Origin: Thiohalocapsa sp.
GTDB taxonomy: Bacteria; Pseudomonadota; Gammaproteobacteria; Chromatiales; Chromatiaceae
Reading direction: 5' to 3'
Assembly (NCBI RefSeq): GCF_019695415.1
Contig: NZ_JAIFKJ010000074.1
Location: 1-8,786 of the forward strand
Length of the DNA: 8,786 nt
Below the pieces are notes generated by a model. It did no database searches and was not told the origin of the DNA. It saw nothing but the letters and a program-made list of their open reading frames with translations. The translations under genes were made by a program, and so were the position numbers. Of this stretch, positions 1 to 5,353 are shown piece by piece (position 1 is the first letter of the stretch; the number at the start of each line of letters is the position of its first letter).

Positions 1-2
1 GC

Positions 3-599
3 GCTCGCTCGCGCGACATCGCTCCTCCCTCGCCCGCCGCCGACGCCCCTGGTCTGGTCACGCCGGGCCCCGCGCAGTGCCGTGGGCAGGCCATCGACCC
101 GCGCGACCCCTCCGGCAAGGTGCCCAAGCCATGGCGCTTCGCCGGGGCTGAGCTGGCGCGTGACCGCGCGCAGCAGGGCGCAGCGGGCAAGGCTGCCGAC
201 GATGGCCGCCCCCCCGTGCGCACCGCCAAGGCGTCGCTGGCGGCGCACCCCGTGGACCGGCGTGCGGATAGCGATCAGACCGGCTCCGCCGGCTTCGCCC
301 CGGCGCCCGCACCCGCGTTAGTGCCCGAGGCGCGCCCCGCCGTCGCCAGCAGCGGCGGCGGCTATTACCTCCAGGTCGGTGCGTTCGGTGCCCGCGCCAA
401 CGCTGAGGAAATGCGCCGCCGACTGCACGGGCAGCTCGCCAAGCCCGTCAGCATCGCCGATGCTCCGGCGGAGGGCGCCCGCAGCGCAGCCTTGTTCCGG
501 GTTCGGGTCGGGCCGCTGGGCTCCCGCGCCGATGCAGAGCGCCTCGCCGATGAACTGGCAGCGCTCGGCGTCGGGCCGTCGTTGGTGTTACCGCGTTGA
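3..599 (+). CDS. rlpA: RlpA family septal-ring lipoprotein / lytic transglycosylase, C-terminal part with SPOR domain (5' end outside window)
   Basis: The frame is open from the window edge to the TGA at 597-599, so only the C-terminal part is present. The first two thirds code for a Pro/Ala/Arg-rich linker without recognisable fold. From about position 361 comes a SPOR domain: it opens with YYLQVGAFGARANAEEM, and its second half has FRVRVGPLGSRADAERLADEL. The paired QVGAF and RVRVGP strands are the family signature. SPOR domains bind denuded glycan strands at division sites, and RlpA proteins of Pseudomonas cleave such glycan. The catalytic double-psi barrel and the lipobox would lie upstream of the window. 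The name rests on the SPOR domain plus the downstream order dacA-ybeD-lipB, where rlpA is the usual left neighbour. Another SPOR protein is possible but less likely. Confidence 0.85.
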   Translation, partial: ARSRDIAPPSPAADAPGLVTPGPAQCRGQAIDPRDPSGKVPKPWRFAGAELARDRAQQGAAGKAADDGRPPVRTAKASLAAHPVDRRADSDQTGSAGFAPAPAPALVPEARPAVASSGGGYYLQVGAFGARANAEEMRRRLHGQLAKPVSIADAPAEGARSAALFRVRVGPLGSRADAERLADELAALGVGPSLVLPR

Positions 600-606
600 G
601 TATCTG

Positions 607-630
607 CGCCGGCGCGCGGGGGCGCCGGTG
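607..630 (+). terminator. GC-rich hairpin just after rlpA, possible terminator or attenuator
   Basis: CCGGCGC (609-615) pairs with GCGCCGG (622-628). The stem extends outward by one G-T and one C-G pair, and the loop is GCGGGG. It starts eight bases after the rlpA stop. No T-run follows, so it is not a textbook intrinsic terminator; it could stabilise the rlpA 3' end or partly separate rlpA from dacA. Confidence 0.35.
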
Positions 631-645
631 AGGGATGCGCGGGCG

Positions 646-674
646 CTGTGTCCGCGCCCCAGCAGGCGTAGAAT
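646..674 (+). promoter_or_regulatory. Candidate dacA promoter (weak)
   Basis: TAGAAT at 669-674 is a five-of-six match to the -10 consensus. Seventeen bases upstream, CTGTGT (646-651) is a poor -35. Transcription would begin near 681, leaving a leader of about 44 bases before the dacA ATG. The GC-rich background makes the -10 stand out, but the poor -35 keeps confidence low. dacA could also be read from rlpA. Confidence 0.3.
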
Positions 675-724
675 GGCGCACAGGACGCCGCCGTGCCTCG
701 ACTCTGACAGCCCGCCGATTCACC

Positions 725-1891
725 ATGACTGCCCAGGTCCTGATCGCCCGCCTCTCCGGCTTACTCGTCCTCGCCGTCGCACTATTCGGTGCCGCCGCCG
801 AAGTATCCGTTGCCGCCGAGGATGGCCCCATTCCCGACCCACCGAGCCTCGGCGCTCGCGGTCACCTGCTGCTCGACTTCAACAGCGGTGCCATCCTCGC
901 GGAGGAGGGCTCGGACGAGCGTCTAGAGCCCGCGAGCCTGACCAAGATCATGACGGCGTACGTCATTTTTCGGGAGCTTTCCGCCGGTAACCTCGCGCTG
1001 GACGATGAGGCGTCTATCAGCGAGAAGGCGTGGCGCACCGGCGGCTCCAAGATGTTCATCGAAGTCGGTAAGCGCGTCAGTATCGAGGATCTGCTGAAGG
1101 GCATGATCGTGCAGTCCGGCAATGATGCGAGCGTCGCCCTGGCCGAGCACCTCGCCGGCGACGAGGCCACCTTCGCCGAGTTGATGAACCGAGAGGCGCG
1201 CCGGCTCGGCATGACCAATTCCAATTTCGTCAACGCCACCGGGCTGCCCGACCCGCAGCACTACACCACACCGCGGGACATTGCCACGGTGGCCGCGGCG
1301 GTCATTCGGGAGTTCCCGGAGTACTACGCCTGGTATTCCCTGCCCGAGTTCACCTACAACAATATCAAGCAGTCCAACCGCAACCGTCTACTGGAACGCG
1401 ACCCGAGTGTGGACGGCATCAAGACCGGCCATACCCAGGCCGCCGGTTATTGTCTGGTGTCTTCAGCGGAGCGAGACGGCCGCCGCCTGATCGCCGTGGT
1501 CATGGGCACGGCAGGCGATGCCGAGCGTGTCGCCGACAGCCAGGCCTTGCTCAACTATGGCTTCAATTTCTTCGAGACCCATCGTCCCTTCCCCGGTGGC
1601 GAGCCGGTAGAGACGCTGCGGGTCTGGGGCGGCAGCGAGACCGGGCTGCCCGTGGGGCCAGCGCGGGACCTCTACATCACGATCCCCCGTGGCCGTTACG
1701 CTCAACTGAGCGCCGAGCTGGAGCCTGCGCCGGACATCACCGCCCCGGTGAGCTGGGGTGATGTGGTCGGGGAGATCGTGCTCCGTCTCGGCGACACCGA
1801 GATCCGCCGTGAGCCGGCCGTCGCATTGGCCGACGTCCGTCGGGGGAATCTGCTCCGGCGGGGCTGGGATTCGGTGGTCCAGCTCTTCTGA
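725..1891 (+). CDS. dacA: D-alanyl-D-alanine carboxypeptidase (PBP5/6 family, DacA/DacC)
   Basis: A periplasmic penicillin-binding protein of 388 residues that removes the terminal D-alanine from peptidoglycan pentapeptides. The three active-site motifs are visible and normally spaced: S71-L-T-K74 (acylated serine and lysine), S131-G-N133 and K233-T-G235. Residues 1 to about 31 form a signal peptide with a hydrophobic core. After the catalytic domain comes a beta-rich PBP5 C-terminal domain, and the last residues (RRGWDSVVQLF) look like the amphipathic membrane anchor of this family. The length is close to E. coli PBP5. I chose ATG 725 because the signal peptide begins there; the in-frame ATG at 635 would add a charged stretch not fit for export. 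No clear Shine-Dalgarno precedes it. The tetrapeptides it makes are the donor substrate of L,D-transpeptidases such as the one at 5530-6510. Synteny favours dacA; many relatives are named dacC. Confidence 0.95.
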   Translation: MTAQVLIARLSGLLVLAVALFGAAAEVSVAAEDGPIPDPPSLGARGHLLLDFNSGAILAEEGSDERLEPASLTKIMTAYVIFRELSAGNLALDDEASISEKAWRTGGSKMFIEVGKRVSIEDLLKGMIVQSGNDASVALAEHLAGDEATFAELMNREARRLGMTNSNFVNATGLPDPQHYTTPRDIATVAAAVIREFPEYYAWYSLPEFTYNNIKQSNRNRLLERDPSVDGIKTGHTQAAGYCLVSSAERDGRRLIAVVMGTAGDAERVADSQALLNYGFNFFETHRPFPGGEPVETLRVWGGSETGLPVGPARDLYITIPRGRYAQLSAELEPAPDITAPVSWGDVVGEIVLRLGDTEIRREPAVALADVRRGNLLRRGWDSVVQLF

Positions 1892-2018
1892 GCGGGCGTG
1901 GTGTCCTCGGCGATTGGTCGAGACCCGCTGGCGTCGCCCCCATCGTTACGCCCGCCGCGAGCCTGAAGCTTAGGGTCGCAACCAAACAAGCAGCCGGCCC
2001 AAGCACCGGGAGCCCCAC
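1892..2018. other. Intergenic gap between dacA and ybeD, no gene seen
   Basis: 127 bases hold no convincing reading frame, no strong terminator and no clear promoter. Only a GGGAG (2008-2012) stands out, and it serves as ribosome-binding site for ybeD. Some relatives carry a D-amino-acid aminotransferase gene between dacA and ybeD (from memory); it is absent here. Read-through transcription from dacA is likely. Confidence 0.5.
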
Positions 2019-2021
2019 GTG

Positions 2022-2312
2022 ATGACCCAAGACCTCCAAATCCGCTTGACTGATGCGGACACGCTGCTGGAATTTCCCTGCACCTTTCCCATCAAGGCCA
2101 TGGGTGCCGCTGACGCGGAGATCGAGGCCGTGGTGGCGGAAATCCTGGCCCGGCATGTACCCGGGTTCGATCCCGCCGCCGTCACCACGCGCGTCAGCCG
2201 TGGCGGGAAATGGGTGGCGGTCACCGCACGCATCCGCGCGCAAAGCAAGGCGCAGCTCGACGCCATCTATCGGGAGCTGAGCGCGCACGAGCGCGTTGTC
2301 TACGCGTTGTGA
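2022..2312 (+). CDS. ybeD: YbeD/DUF493 family small protein
   Basis: A 96-residue cytoplasmic protein of the DUF493 family (E. coli YbeD is 87 residues). It has the family layout: an N-terminal strand with EFPCTFPIKAMG, a helix rich in Glu/Ala (AEIEAVVAEILARH), a TRVSRGGKWVAVT strand pair, and an ending QLDAIYRELSAHERVVYAL. The fold is a small ACT-like alpha/beta domain; the role is unproved, but linkage to lipB is very widespread and suggests a regulatory part in lipoate metabolism. GTG 2019 and ATG 2022 are adjacent in-frame starts; ATG is preferred, with GGGAG nine bases upstream. The gene sits in its canonical place between dacA and lipB, and lipB begins 34 bases after its stop, so the two probably share an mRNA. 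Confidence 0.9.
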   Translation: MTQDLQIRLTDADTLLEFPCTFPIKAMGAADAEIEAVVAEILARHVPGFDPAAVTTRVSRGGKWVAVTARIRAQSKAQLDAIYRELSAHERVVYAL

Positions 2313-2346
2313 CGCCCCTTTGTCGGGCGCCGAGCCCAGTGGCCTC

Positions 2347-3120
2347 ATGAATACCGGCGCATCGGCGGCGCAGGTGCTGCGGTATTGCCCGTTGGGTCGC
2401 GTGGACTATCTCCACTGTTGGCGTGCCATGCAGCGCTTCACGGACGCCCGTACAGCAGCCACCGACGATGCCCTTTGGCTCGCGGAGCATCCGCCGGTGT
2501 TTACGCAGGGACAGGCCGGGCGTGCGGAGCATGTACTGGCCCCCGGCGACATCCCCGTGGTGCAGACGGACCGCGGCGGGCAGGTGACCTACCATGGGCC
2601 GGGCCAGCTCATCGCCTATGTGCTAGTGGACATGCGGCGGCTGAAGCTCGGCGTGCGCAAGCTGGTGGATGCCTTGGAGGGGGCGGTCATTGATCTGCTG
2701 GCGGACCTCGGGGTCGCCGCCCATGCACGGGCCGATGCGCCGGGTGTCTATGTGGACAGTGCCAAGATCGCGTCCGTGGGGCTGCGCGTGCGCCACGGAT
2801 GTAGTTATCACGGCATCGCGCTGAATCTGGACCTGGATCTGGCCCCGTTTGCGCGTATCAACCCCTGTGGGCATGCGGGCCTCGAGATGACGCGGCTGGT
2901 GGACTTGGTGACGCCAGCATTGCTGGCGGCGACAGATCCGGGCGAGCGCCTCGCAGCCGCAGTGGCCGGGCGGCTCGGCCTGCAGCTGACGCCTGCTCCT
3001 GGGTATCAGTGCGAAGCGGCGCTCGGCCGTCGTCTGCAGCGGCGTTCGGGTGCGGATGCTGCATGCCTGCGATCGAACTCTGACGTCAGCGGTACAGCGC
3101 CAGTGGAAAGGTCTCGGTGA
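2347..3120 (+). CDS. lipB: Lipoyl(octanoyl) transferase LipB
   Basis: LipB moves octanoyl groups from acyl carrier protein to lipoyl domains of 2-oxoacid dehydrogenases and the glycine cleavage H protein, as the first step of lipoate synthesis. Family motifs run in order: EHPPVFTQGQAG, the DRGGQVTYHGPGQL block, APGVYV, K140-I-A-S-V-G-L-R-V and FARINPCGHAGLE with C174. The K140 to C174 distance (34 residues) equals that of the catalytic Lys/Cys pair in E. coli LipB. ATG 2347 is chosen because it leaves about 12 residues before the conserved YCPLGRVDYLHCW; the upstream in-frame TTG at 2296 lies inside ybeD. No strong Shine-Dalgarno is seen. At 257 residues it is longer than E. coli LipB (213). 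The extra part is a C-terminal tail of low complexity that overlaps the convergent neighbour by 35 bases. lipA, often nearby, is not in the window. Confidence 0.95.
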   Translation: MNTGASAAQVLRYCPLGRVDYLHCWRAMQRFTDARTAATDDALWLAEHPPVFTQGQAGRAEHVLAPGDIPVVQTDRGGQVTYHGPGQLIAYVLVDMRRLKLGVRKLVDALEGAVIDLLADLGVAAHARADAPGVYVDSAKIASVGLRVRHGCSYHGIALNLDLDLAPFARINPCGHAGLEMTRLVDLVTPALLAATDPGERLAAAVAGRLGLQLTPAPGYQCEAALGRRLQRRSGADAACLRSNSDVSGTAPVERSR

Positions 3121-3670
3121 TCAGGATTACGGGCTCGCCGGCGATGATGATGCGGTAGGTGCGGAACACGGCATCGTCGGTGCCGGTGTCCGGCTCGAGG
3201 CCGACCTCCATCACCTCCCGATAGCTCTCGAGTCCGCTGTCGCGGATAAGGGCGCCGATGCCGATCTCCCGGTCGATGAGGCGGCGGCGGAAGTGGGCGG
3301 GGATGAGCTCCGTGCGGATCACGGAAAAGGCGTGTGCGAACTCCTTGCCGCTGTGTGCGCCCCGCAGCCGCGCCCGGCGCACCATTACACGCTCGCCGCC
3401 GTGGATCTGCACCCAGGGAATGTCTTCTGCGGCGACGACGAACTCCTGGCGCAACGTGTCCACCACAACCGGCTCCCAGAAGTAGGCCTCGATGATCTTG
3501 GTGACGGTGCCATCGGTGACCAGGAGCGCCCGCAGGAAGGGCGGCAGACTGGCAATGGCGACTGGATGTCCGGTCGCGCTATGGATGGTGCCGTCCCGCA
3601 CGAAGCCCTCGCATCGGAACGGATTGGGGCCCGCTGGTAGCAGTGTTTTGCGATAGTAGCGCTCAACCAT
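3086..3670 (-). CDS. DUF98 / UbiC-like chorismate pyruvate-lyase family protein
   Basis: A 194-residue cytoplasmic protein that resembles the DUF98 (chorismate lyase-like) family. Members studied in Mycobacterium (Rv2949c) and in a cyanobacterium release pyruvate from chorismate to give 4-hydroxybenzoate. Family features seen here are SLPPFLRALLVTDGTVTKIIEAYFWEPV (roughly residues 41-68), a central strand pair around VMVRRARLRG, the IGIGALIRDSGLESYRE segment, and a C-terminal YRIIIAGEPVILITETFP. E186 in that last strand sits where UbiC has its catalytic glutamate near the C-terminus; this equivalence is inferred. There is no signal peptide or membrane segment. The start is the ATG at 3668-3670, with only a weak GAG-type ribosome-binding site. 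It lies 13 bases downstream of the collar-protein gene on the same strand, so the two may be cotranscribed. Its 3' end overlaps lipB by 35 bases. The likely job is a 4-hydroxybenzoate supply for ubiquinone; no ubiA is adjacent. Confidence 0.8.
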   Translation of the reverse strand: MVERYYRKTLLPAGPNPFRCEGFVRDGTIHSATGHPVAIASLPPFLRALLVTDGTVTKIIEAYFWEPVVVDTLRQEFVVAAEDIPWVQIHGGERVMVRRARLRGAHSGKEFAHAFSVIRTELIPAHFRRRLIDREIGIGALIRDSGLESYREVMEVGLEPDTGTDDAVFRTYRIIIAGEPVILITETFPLALYR

Positions 3671-3683
3671 GGCGCGGCTCGGC

Positions 3684-4289
3684 TCAGGGTAGCTTCATGA
3701 TAAACAGCACCCGGGTGCTCGGCGGCAGGTTCGGGCTACGGTCGGTGGCGAGGTCGACGCGGTGGCGGTGCTGATCGTCCGGCAGGTGTTTGAGCGGCCC
3801 ATGCCCCGTGGGCGTGTGGCGATTACGCCGCACTGGTGCATCGCTTTCACCCCGCACACGGTGGTCGTGTTCCCGGCTGCCGAGGCGCTGACCGACGGTG
3901 CGGGCATCAATGGTGCCCAGCAACATCCGCCCGCGCAGGTCTGGCGTGCCCTGGGTGCCGTCGCAGATGGCCCAGCCGCGGGCTGCGAGCCAGGACCGCA
4001 GCGCGGCATCCGTGCCGGTGAAGCCGCTCGCGCTGGGCACAAATGCGACGATACTGCCGGCAGGTAGGGTACCGGTGGCAGGAGCAGTTTGCGGCTGTGA
4101 TGGTGCAGCCGGCGCTGGCGCTTCGGGCTCAGGGCGCGGCAAAGTCTCGTCAGTCTGGACAGCACCGGCGGGTGCGACGTAGACGCCGGCCGCAAGCAAT
4201 GCTGCAAGCGCCCATGCGGACGACACTGGGCATGCGGGGCGCAGGCGCGACCGTAGGCGTGGGCGTGCACGGATCAGGTGCGACGGCAT
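3684..4289 (-). CDS. Exported protein with a phage tail-collar-like domain
   Basis: A 201-residue protein. Residues 1-43 look like a signal peptide: an arginine-rich start, a hydrophobic WALAALLAAGVYV core and a cleavage site after PAGA. Residues 44-75 are a Pro/Ala/Glu linker. From about residue 76 comes a tail-collar-like domain: PAGSIVAFVP, then G105-W-A-I-C-D-G111, then T115-PDLRGRMLLG-T126, and the typical end NLPPSTRVLFIMKLP. In phages this domain sits in tail fibres, but chromosomal exported copies exist. The later half is rich in histidines (H141, H143, H158, H163, H168, H174, H176), which could bind metal, as trimeric fibre tips do. The ATG at 4287-4289 starts the signal peptide; longer in-frame extensions run into the divergent methyltransferase gene and are rejected. 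No strong ribosome-binding site. The true role is unknown. Confidence 0.75.
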   Translation of the reverse strand: MPSHLIRARPRLRSRLRPACPVSSAWALAALLAAGVYVAPAGAVQTDETLPRPEPEAPAPAAPSQPQTAPATGTLPAGSIVAFVPSASGFTGTDAALRSWLAARGWAICDGTQGTPDLRGRMLLGTIDARTVGQRLGSREHDHRVRGESDAPVRRNRHTPTGHGPLKHLPDDQHRHRVDLATDRSPNLPPSTRVLFIMKLP

Positions 4290-4328
4290 GGCAGCGGACT
4301 CGGGAACTGGGGCGGGTGAGACTTTCGC

Positions 4329-4853
4329 ATGAGTAGAAAACACAGCCGGATGGACGCGCATGCGCGTTTCGAGCGCGAGCGCCGGCGCAACCTGTTGGCA
4401 GCGCCTGGGCCGAGTGAGCTGATCCTGGTGCTGGATCATCTCAAGCCCGGGTTCAATGTGGCAAAGATCTTTCGCTCTGCGCAGGCCTTCGGGGTGCGCG
4501 AAATCCATCTGATCGCCATCGGCGCGTTCGACCCCGCACCGGCGAAGGGGGCACTCAGGGCGGTACAAGCACGCTGGCTCGATGGTCTGGGCGACAGCCT
4601 GAGCTTGCTGCGTAAGGGCGGCTATCGTGCTTTTCGGATGCTCGCCGAGGGAGGTGCGGCGCTGCAGACCACTGCGCTGCCACGTCGTTGCGCGCTCGTG
4701 CTCGGTCACGAGGAGTTCGGTTTGAGTGCCGAGACACAGTCGCTGCCTGCGCTCACAATTGCCCAGCACGGTGCCGTCCAAAGCCTCAATGTGAGCGTTG
4801 CGGCGAGCATTGCCATGTACGAGTATATCCGACAGCATCCCATCATGCGTTGA
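4329..4853 (+). CDS. SpoU/TrmH family RNA 2'-O-methyltransferase
   Basis: A 174-residue methyltransferase of the SPOUT class, which uses S-adenosylmethionine to methylate ribose in tRNA or rRNA. All three SpoU motifs are present: motif 1 around N43-V-A-K-I-F-R49-S-A-Q-A-F-G, motif 2 L123-V-L-G-H-E-E-F-G-L132, and motif 3 QHGAVQSLNVSVAASIAMYE (146-165), which forms the knotted cofactor site. It lacks the N-terminal L30e-like substrate domain of RlmB-type enzymes and has only a basic N-terminus (residues 1-22), so it is a minimal catalytic unit. The target is not readable from sequence; it is a TrmH/SpoU relative rather than TrmL by eye. GGGTGAG (4314-4320) is a good ribosome-binding site eight bases before ATG 4329. 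Its start lies 39 bases from the divergent collar-protein start, so both promoters must be squeezed in or overlap the coding ends. Confidence 0.9.
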   Translation: MSRKHSRMDAHARFERERRRNLLAAPGPSELILVLDHLKPGFNVAKIFRSAQAFGVREIHLIAIGAFDPAPAKGALRAVQARWLDGLGDSLSLLRKGGYRAFRMLAEGGAALQTTALPRRCALVLGHEEFGLSAETQSLPALTIAQHGAVQSLNVSVAASIAMYEYIRQHPIMR

Positions 4854-4990
4854 ATGCATGTCGCGCAGAAGACGCAGTGTTTGTCGCATCCGCGCATTCC
4901 GCCTCCCGAGACGTTGTCCCAATGTATCGACAATGACGGGGCAAGACAGCGGAAGTCGTACATTGTAGAGGCCCCTCGCGTGCGACGTTG

Positions 4991-5020
4991 TTGCGACACG
5001 ACGCTGTTCTTTTCTGTTAA
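4991..5020 (+). promoter_or_regulatory. Possible upstream promoter for the small lipoprotein gene
   Basis: TTGCGA (4991-4996) and TGTTAA (5015-5020) are 18 bases apart and partly match -35 and -10. The -10 lies in the palindrome TGTTAACA (5015-5022). A start near 5027 would give a leader of about 79 bases that includes the 5071-5086 palindrome. Two copies of TGCGAC (4981-4986, 4992-4997), 11 bases apart, flank the -35. This is a weaker candidate than the promoter at 5039-5067. Confidence 0.25.
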
Positions 5021-5038
5021 CATCCGCGCTCGGGGGCT

Positions 5039-5067
5039 CGGACCCAGCCCTTGACCTGTGTTATAAA
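5039..5067 (+). promoter_or_regulatory. Extended -10 promoter of the small lipoprotein gene
   Basis: TGTTATAAA (5059-5067) contains a TG extension directly before the -10 hexamer TATAAA (5062-5067, five of six). CGGACC (5039-5044), exactly 17 bases upstream, keeps the central GAC of a -35. AT-rich sequence here contrasts with the surrounding GC-rich DNA. Transcription is expected near 5074, which falls inside the palindrome at 5071-5086. TTGACC at 5051-5056 lies only five bases from the -10 and cannot be its -35. Confidence 0.6.
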
Positions 5068-5070
5068 CTC

Positions 5071-5086
5071 TTTGCCGATCGGCAAA
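5071..5086. promoter_or_regulatory. Perfect 16-base palindrome, probable operator or leader hairpin
   Basis: TTTGCCGATCGGCAAA is its own reverse complement. It follows the -10 box by three bases and covers the expected transcription start, the classical place for a repressor site. As RNA it could instead fold into a six-pair stem with a GAUC loop, just upstream of the ribosome-binding site GGAG (5094-5097). I do not recognise the motif. Confidence 0.5.
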
Positions 5087-5105
5087 CTCAAACGGAGAAA
5101 CCGCT

Positions 5106-5303
5106 ATGACCAAGAACGTCAAGCTCGCTTCCCTGTCCGCTGCTGCACTGCTGAGCGCTTCGCTGCTCGGCGGCTGCGCCACCGACCAGGAGGCTCGTGA
5201 CATGGCCCAGGCCGCTATGGATGCCGCCAATGCCGCTCAGGCCTGCTGCGAGGCCAACGAAGAGCGCATCAACCGCATGTATCAGCGCGTTATGGCCAAG
5301 TAA
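5106..5303 (+). CDS. Small Lpp/OprI-type alanine-zipper outer-membrane lipoprotein
   Basis: A 65-residue lipoprotein resembling OprI/Lpp, which links the outer membrane to peptidoglycan. The signal peptide ends in lipobox LGGC with lipidated C24; the mature chain is only 42 residues, against 58 for E. coli Lpp. It is one predicted helix with a 3-4 repeat of small core residues: A30, A34, A37, A41, A44, C48, N51, I55, M58, V62. The C-terminus RMYQRVMAK ends in lysine 65, the residue that L,D-transpeptidases join to diaminopimelate in Lpp. The EANEERINRM segment resembles the OprI ending. Cysteines C47-C48 in the zipper are striking. GGAG (5094-5097) lies eight bases before the ATG. Codon choice (GCT, CGT, CTG, AAG) and the strong regulatory signals suggest high expression. 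The convergent neighbour is an L,D-transpeptidase, its likely partner. Monocistronic. Confidence 0.88.
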   Translation: MTKNVKLASLSAAALLSASLLGGCATDQEARDMAQAAMDAANAAQACCEANEERINRMYQRVMAK

Positions 5304-5320
5304 GCCGAGCATTACTTGGC
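5295..5320 (+). repeat. Perfect 9-base inverted repeat spanning the lipoprotein stop codon
   Basis: GCCAAGTAA (5295-5303) pairs fully with TTACTTGGC (5312-5320) around an eight-base loop. The left arm contains the last codons and the TAA stop. In mRNA it would form a hairpin just before the larger hairpin at 5324-5353 and could protect the 3' end or form part of the termination signal. Confidence 0.5.
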
Positions 5321-5323
5321 TTA

Positions 5324-5353
5324 GATCAACCGCCCACCCTTGGGCGGTTGATC
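5324..5353. terminator. Strong hairpin, probable terminator after the lipoprotein gene
   Basis: GATCAACCGCCCA (5324-5336) and TGGGCGGTTGATC (5341-5353) form a perfect 13-pair stem with loop CCCT. It begins 20 bases after the stop codon, in a convergent intergenic space, where it could end transcription from both sides. Neither side has a proper T-run, so termination may be partial or the hairpin may serve mainly mRNA stability. Confidence 0.65.

Noticed and set aside
635..724. Upstream start for the D,D-carboxypeptidase at ATG 635
   Set aside because: It would put about 30 charged residues before the signal peptide and lies upstream of the candidate promoter.
2296..2346. TTG start of LipB inside ybeD
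   Set aside because: The extra 17 residues are not family-like; ATG 2347 lies just before the conserved region.
3050..3640. 196-residue + strand reading frame opposite the DUF98 gene
   Set aside because: The minus-strand product has family motifs and the + product has none; no ribosome-binding site.
3684..4289. Prophage or phage tail module
   Set aside because: Only one collar-like domain is present, with a signal peptide, and no capsid, tail, integrase or lysis genes are in the window.
3684..4922. A much longer leftward reading frame reaching back over the SpoU gene
   Set aside because: Its first two hundred residues are antisense to the SpoU methyltransferase, which has all family motifs. 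The signal peptide and collar domain begin at the ATG at 4289.
5051..5056. TTGACC as -35 of the lipoprotein promoter
   Set aside because: Only five bases separate it from the TATAAA box, and no -10 lies 16-18 bases downstream.
4706..5230. 174-residue minus-strand frame across the SpoU end, the non-coding gap and the lipoprotein gene
   Set aside because: It is antisense to two recognisable genes and covers the promoter and palindrome; no domain is visible.
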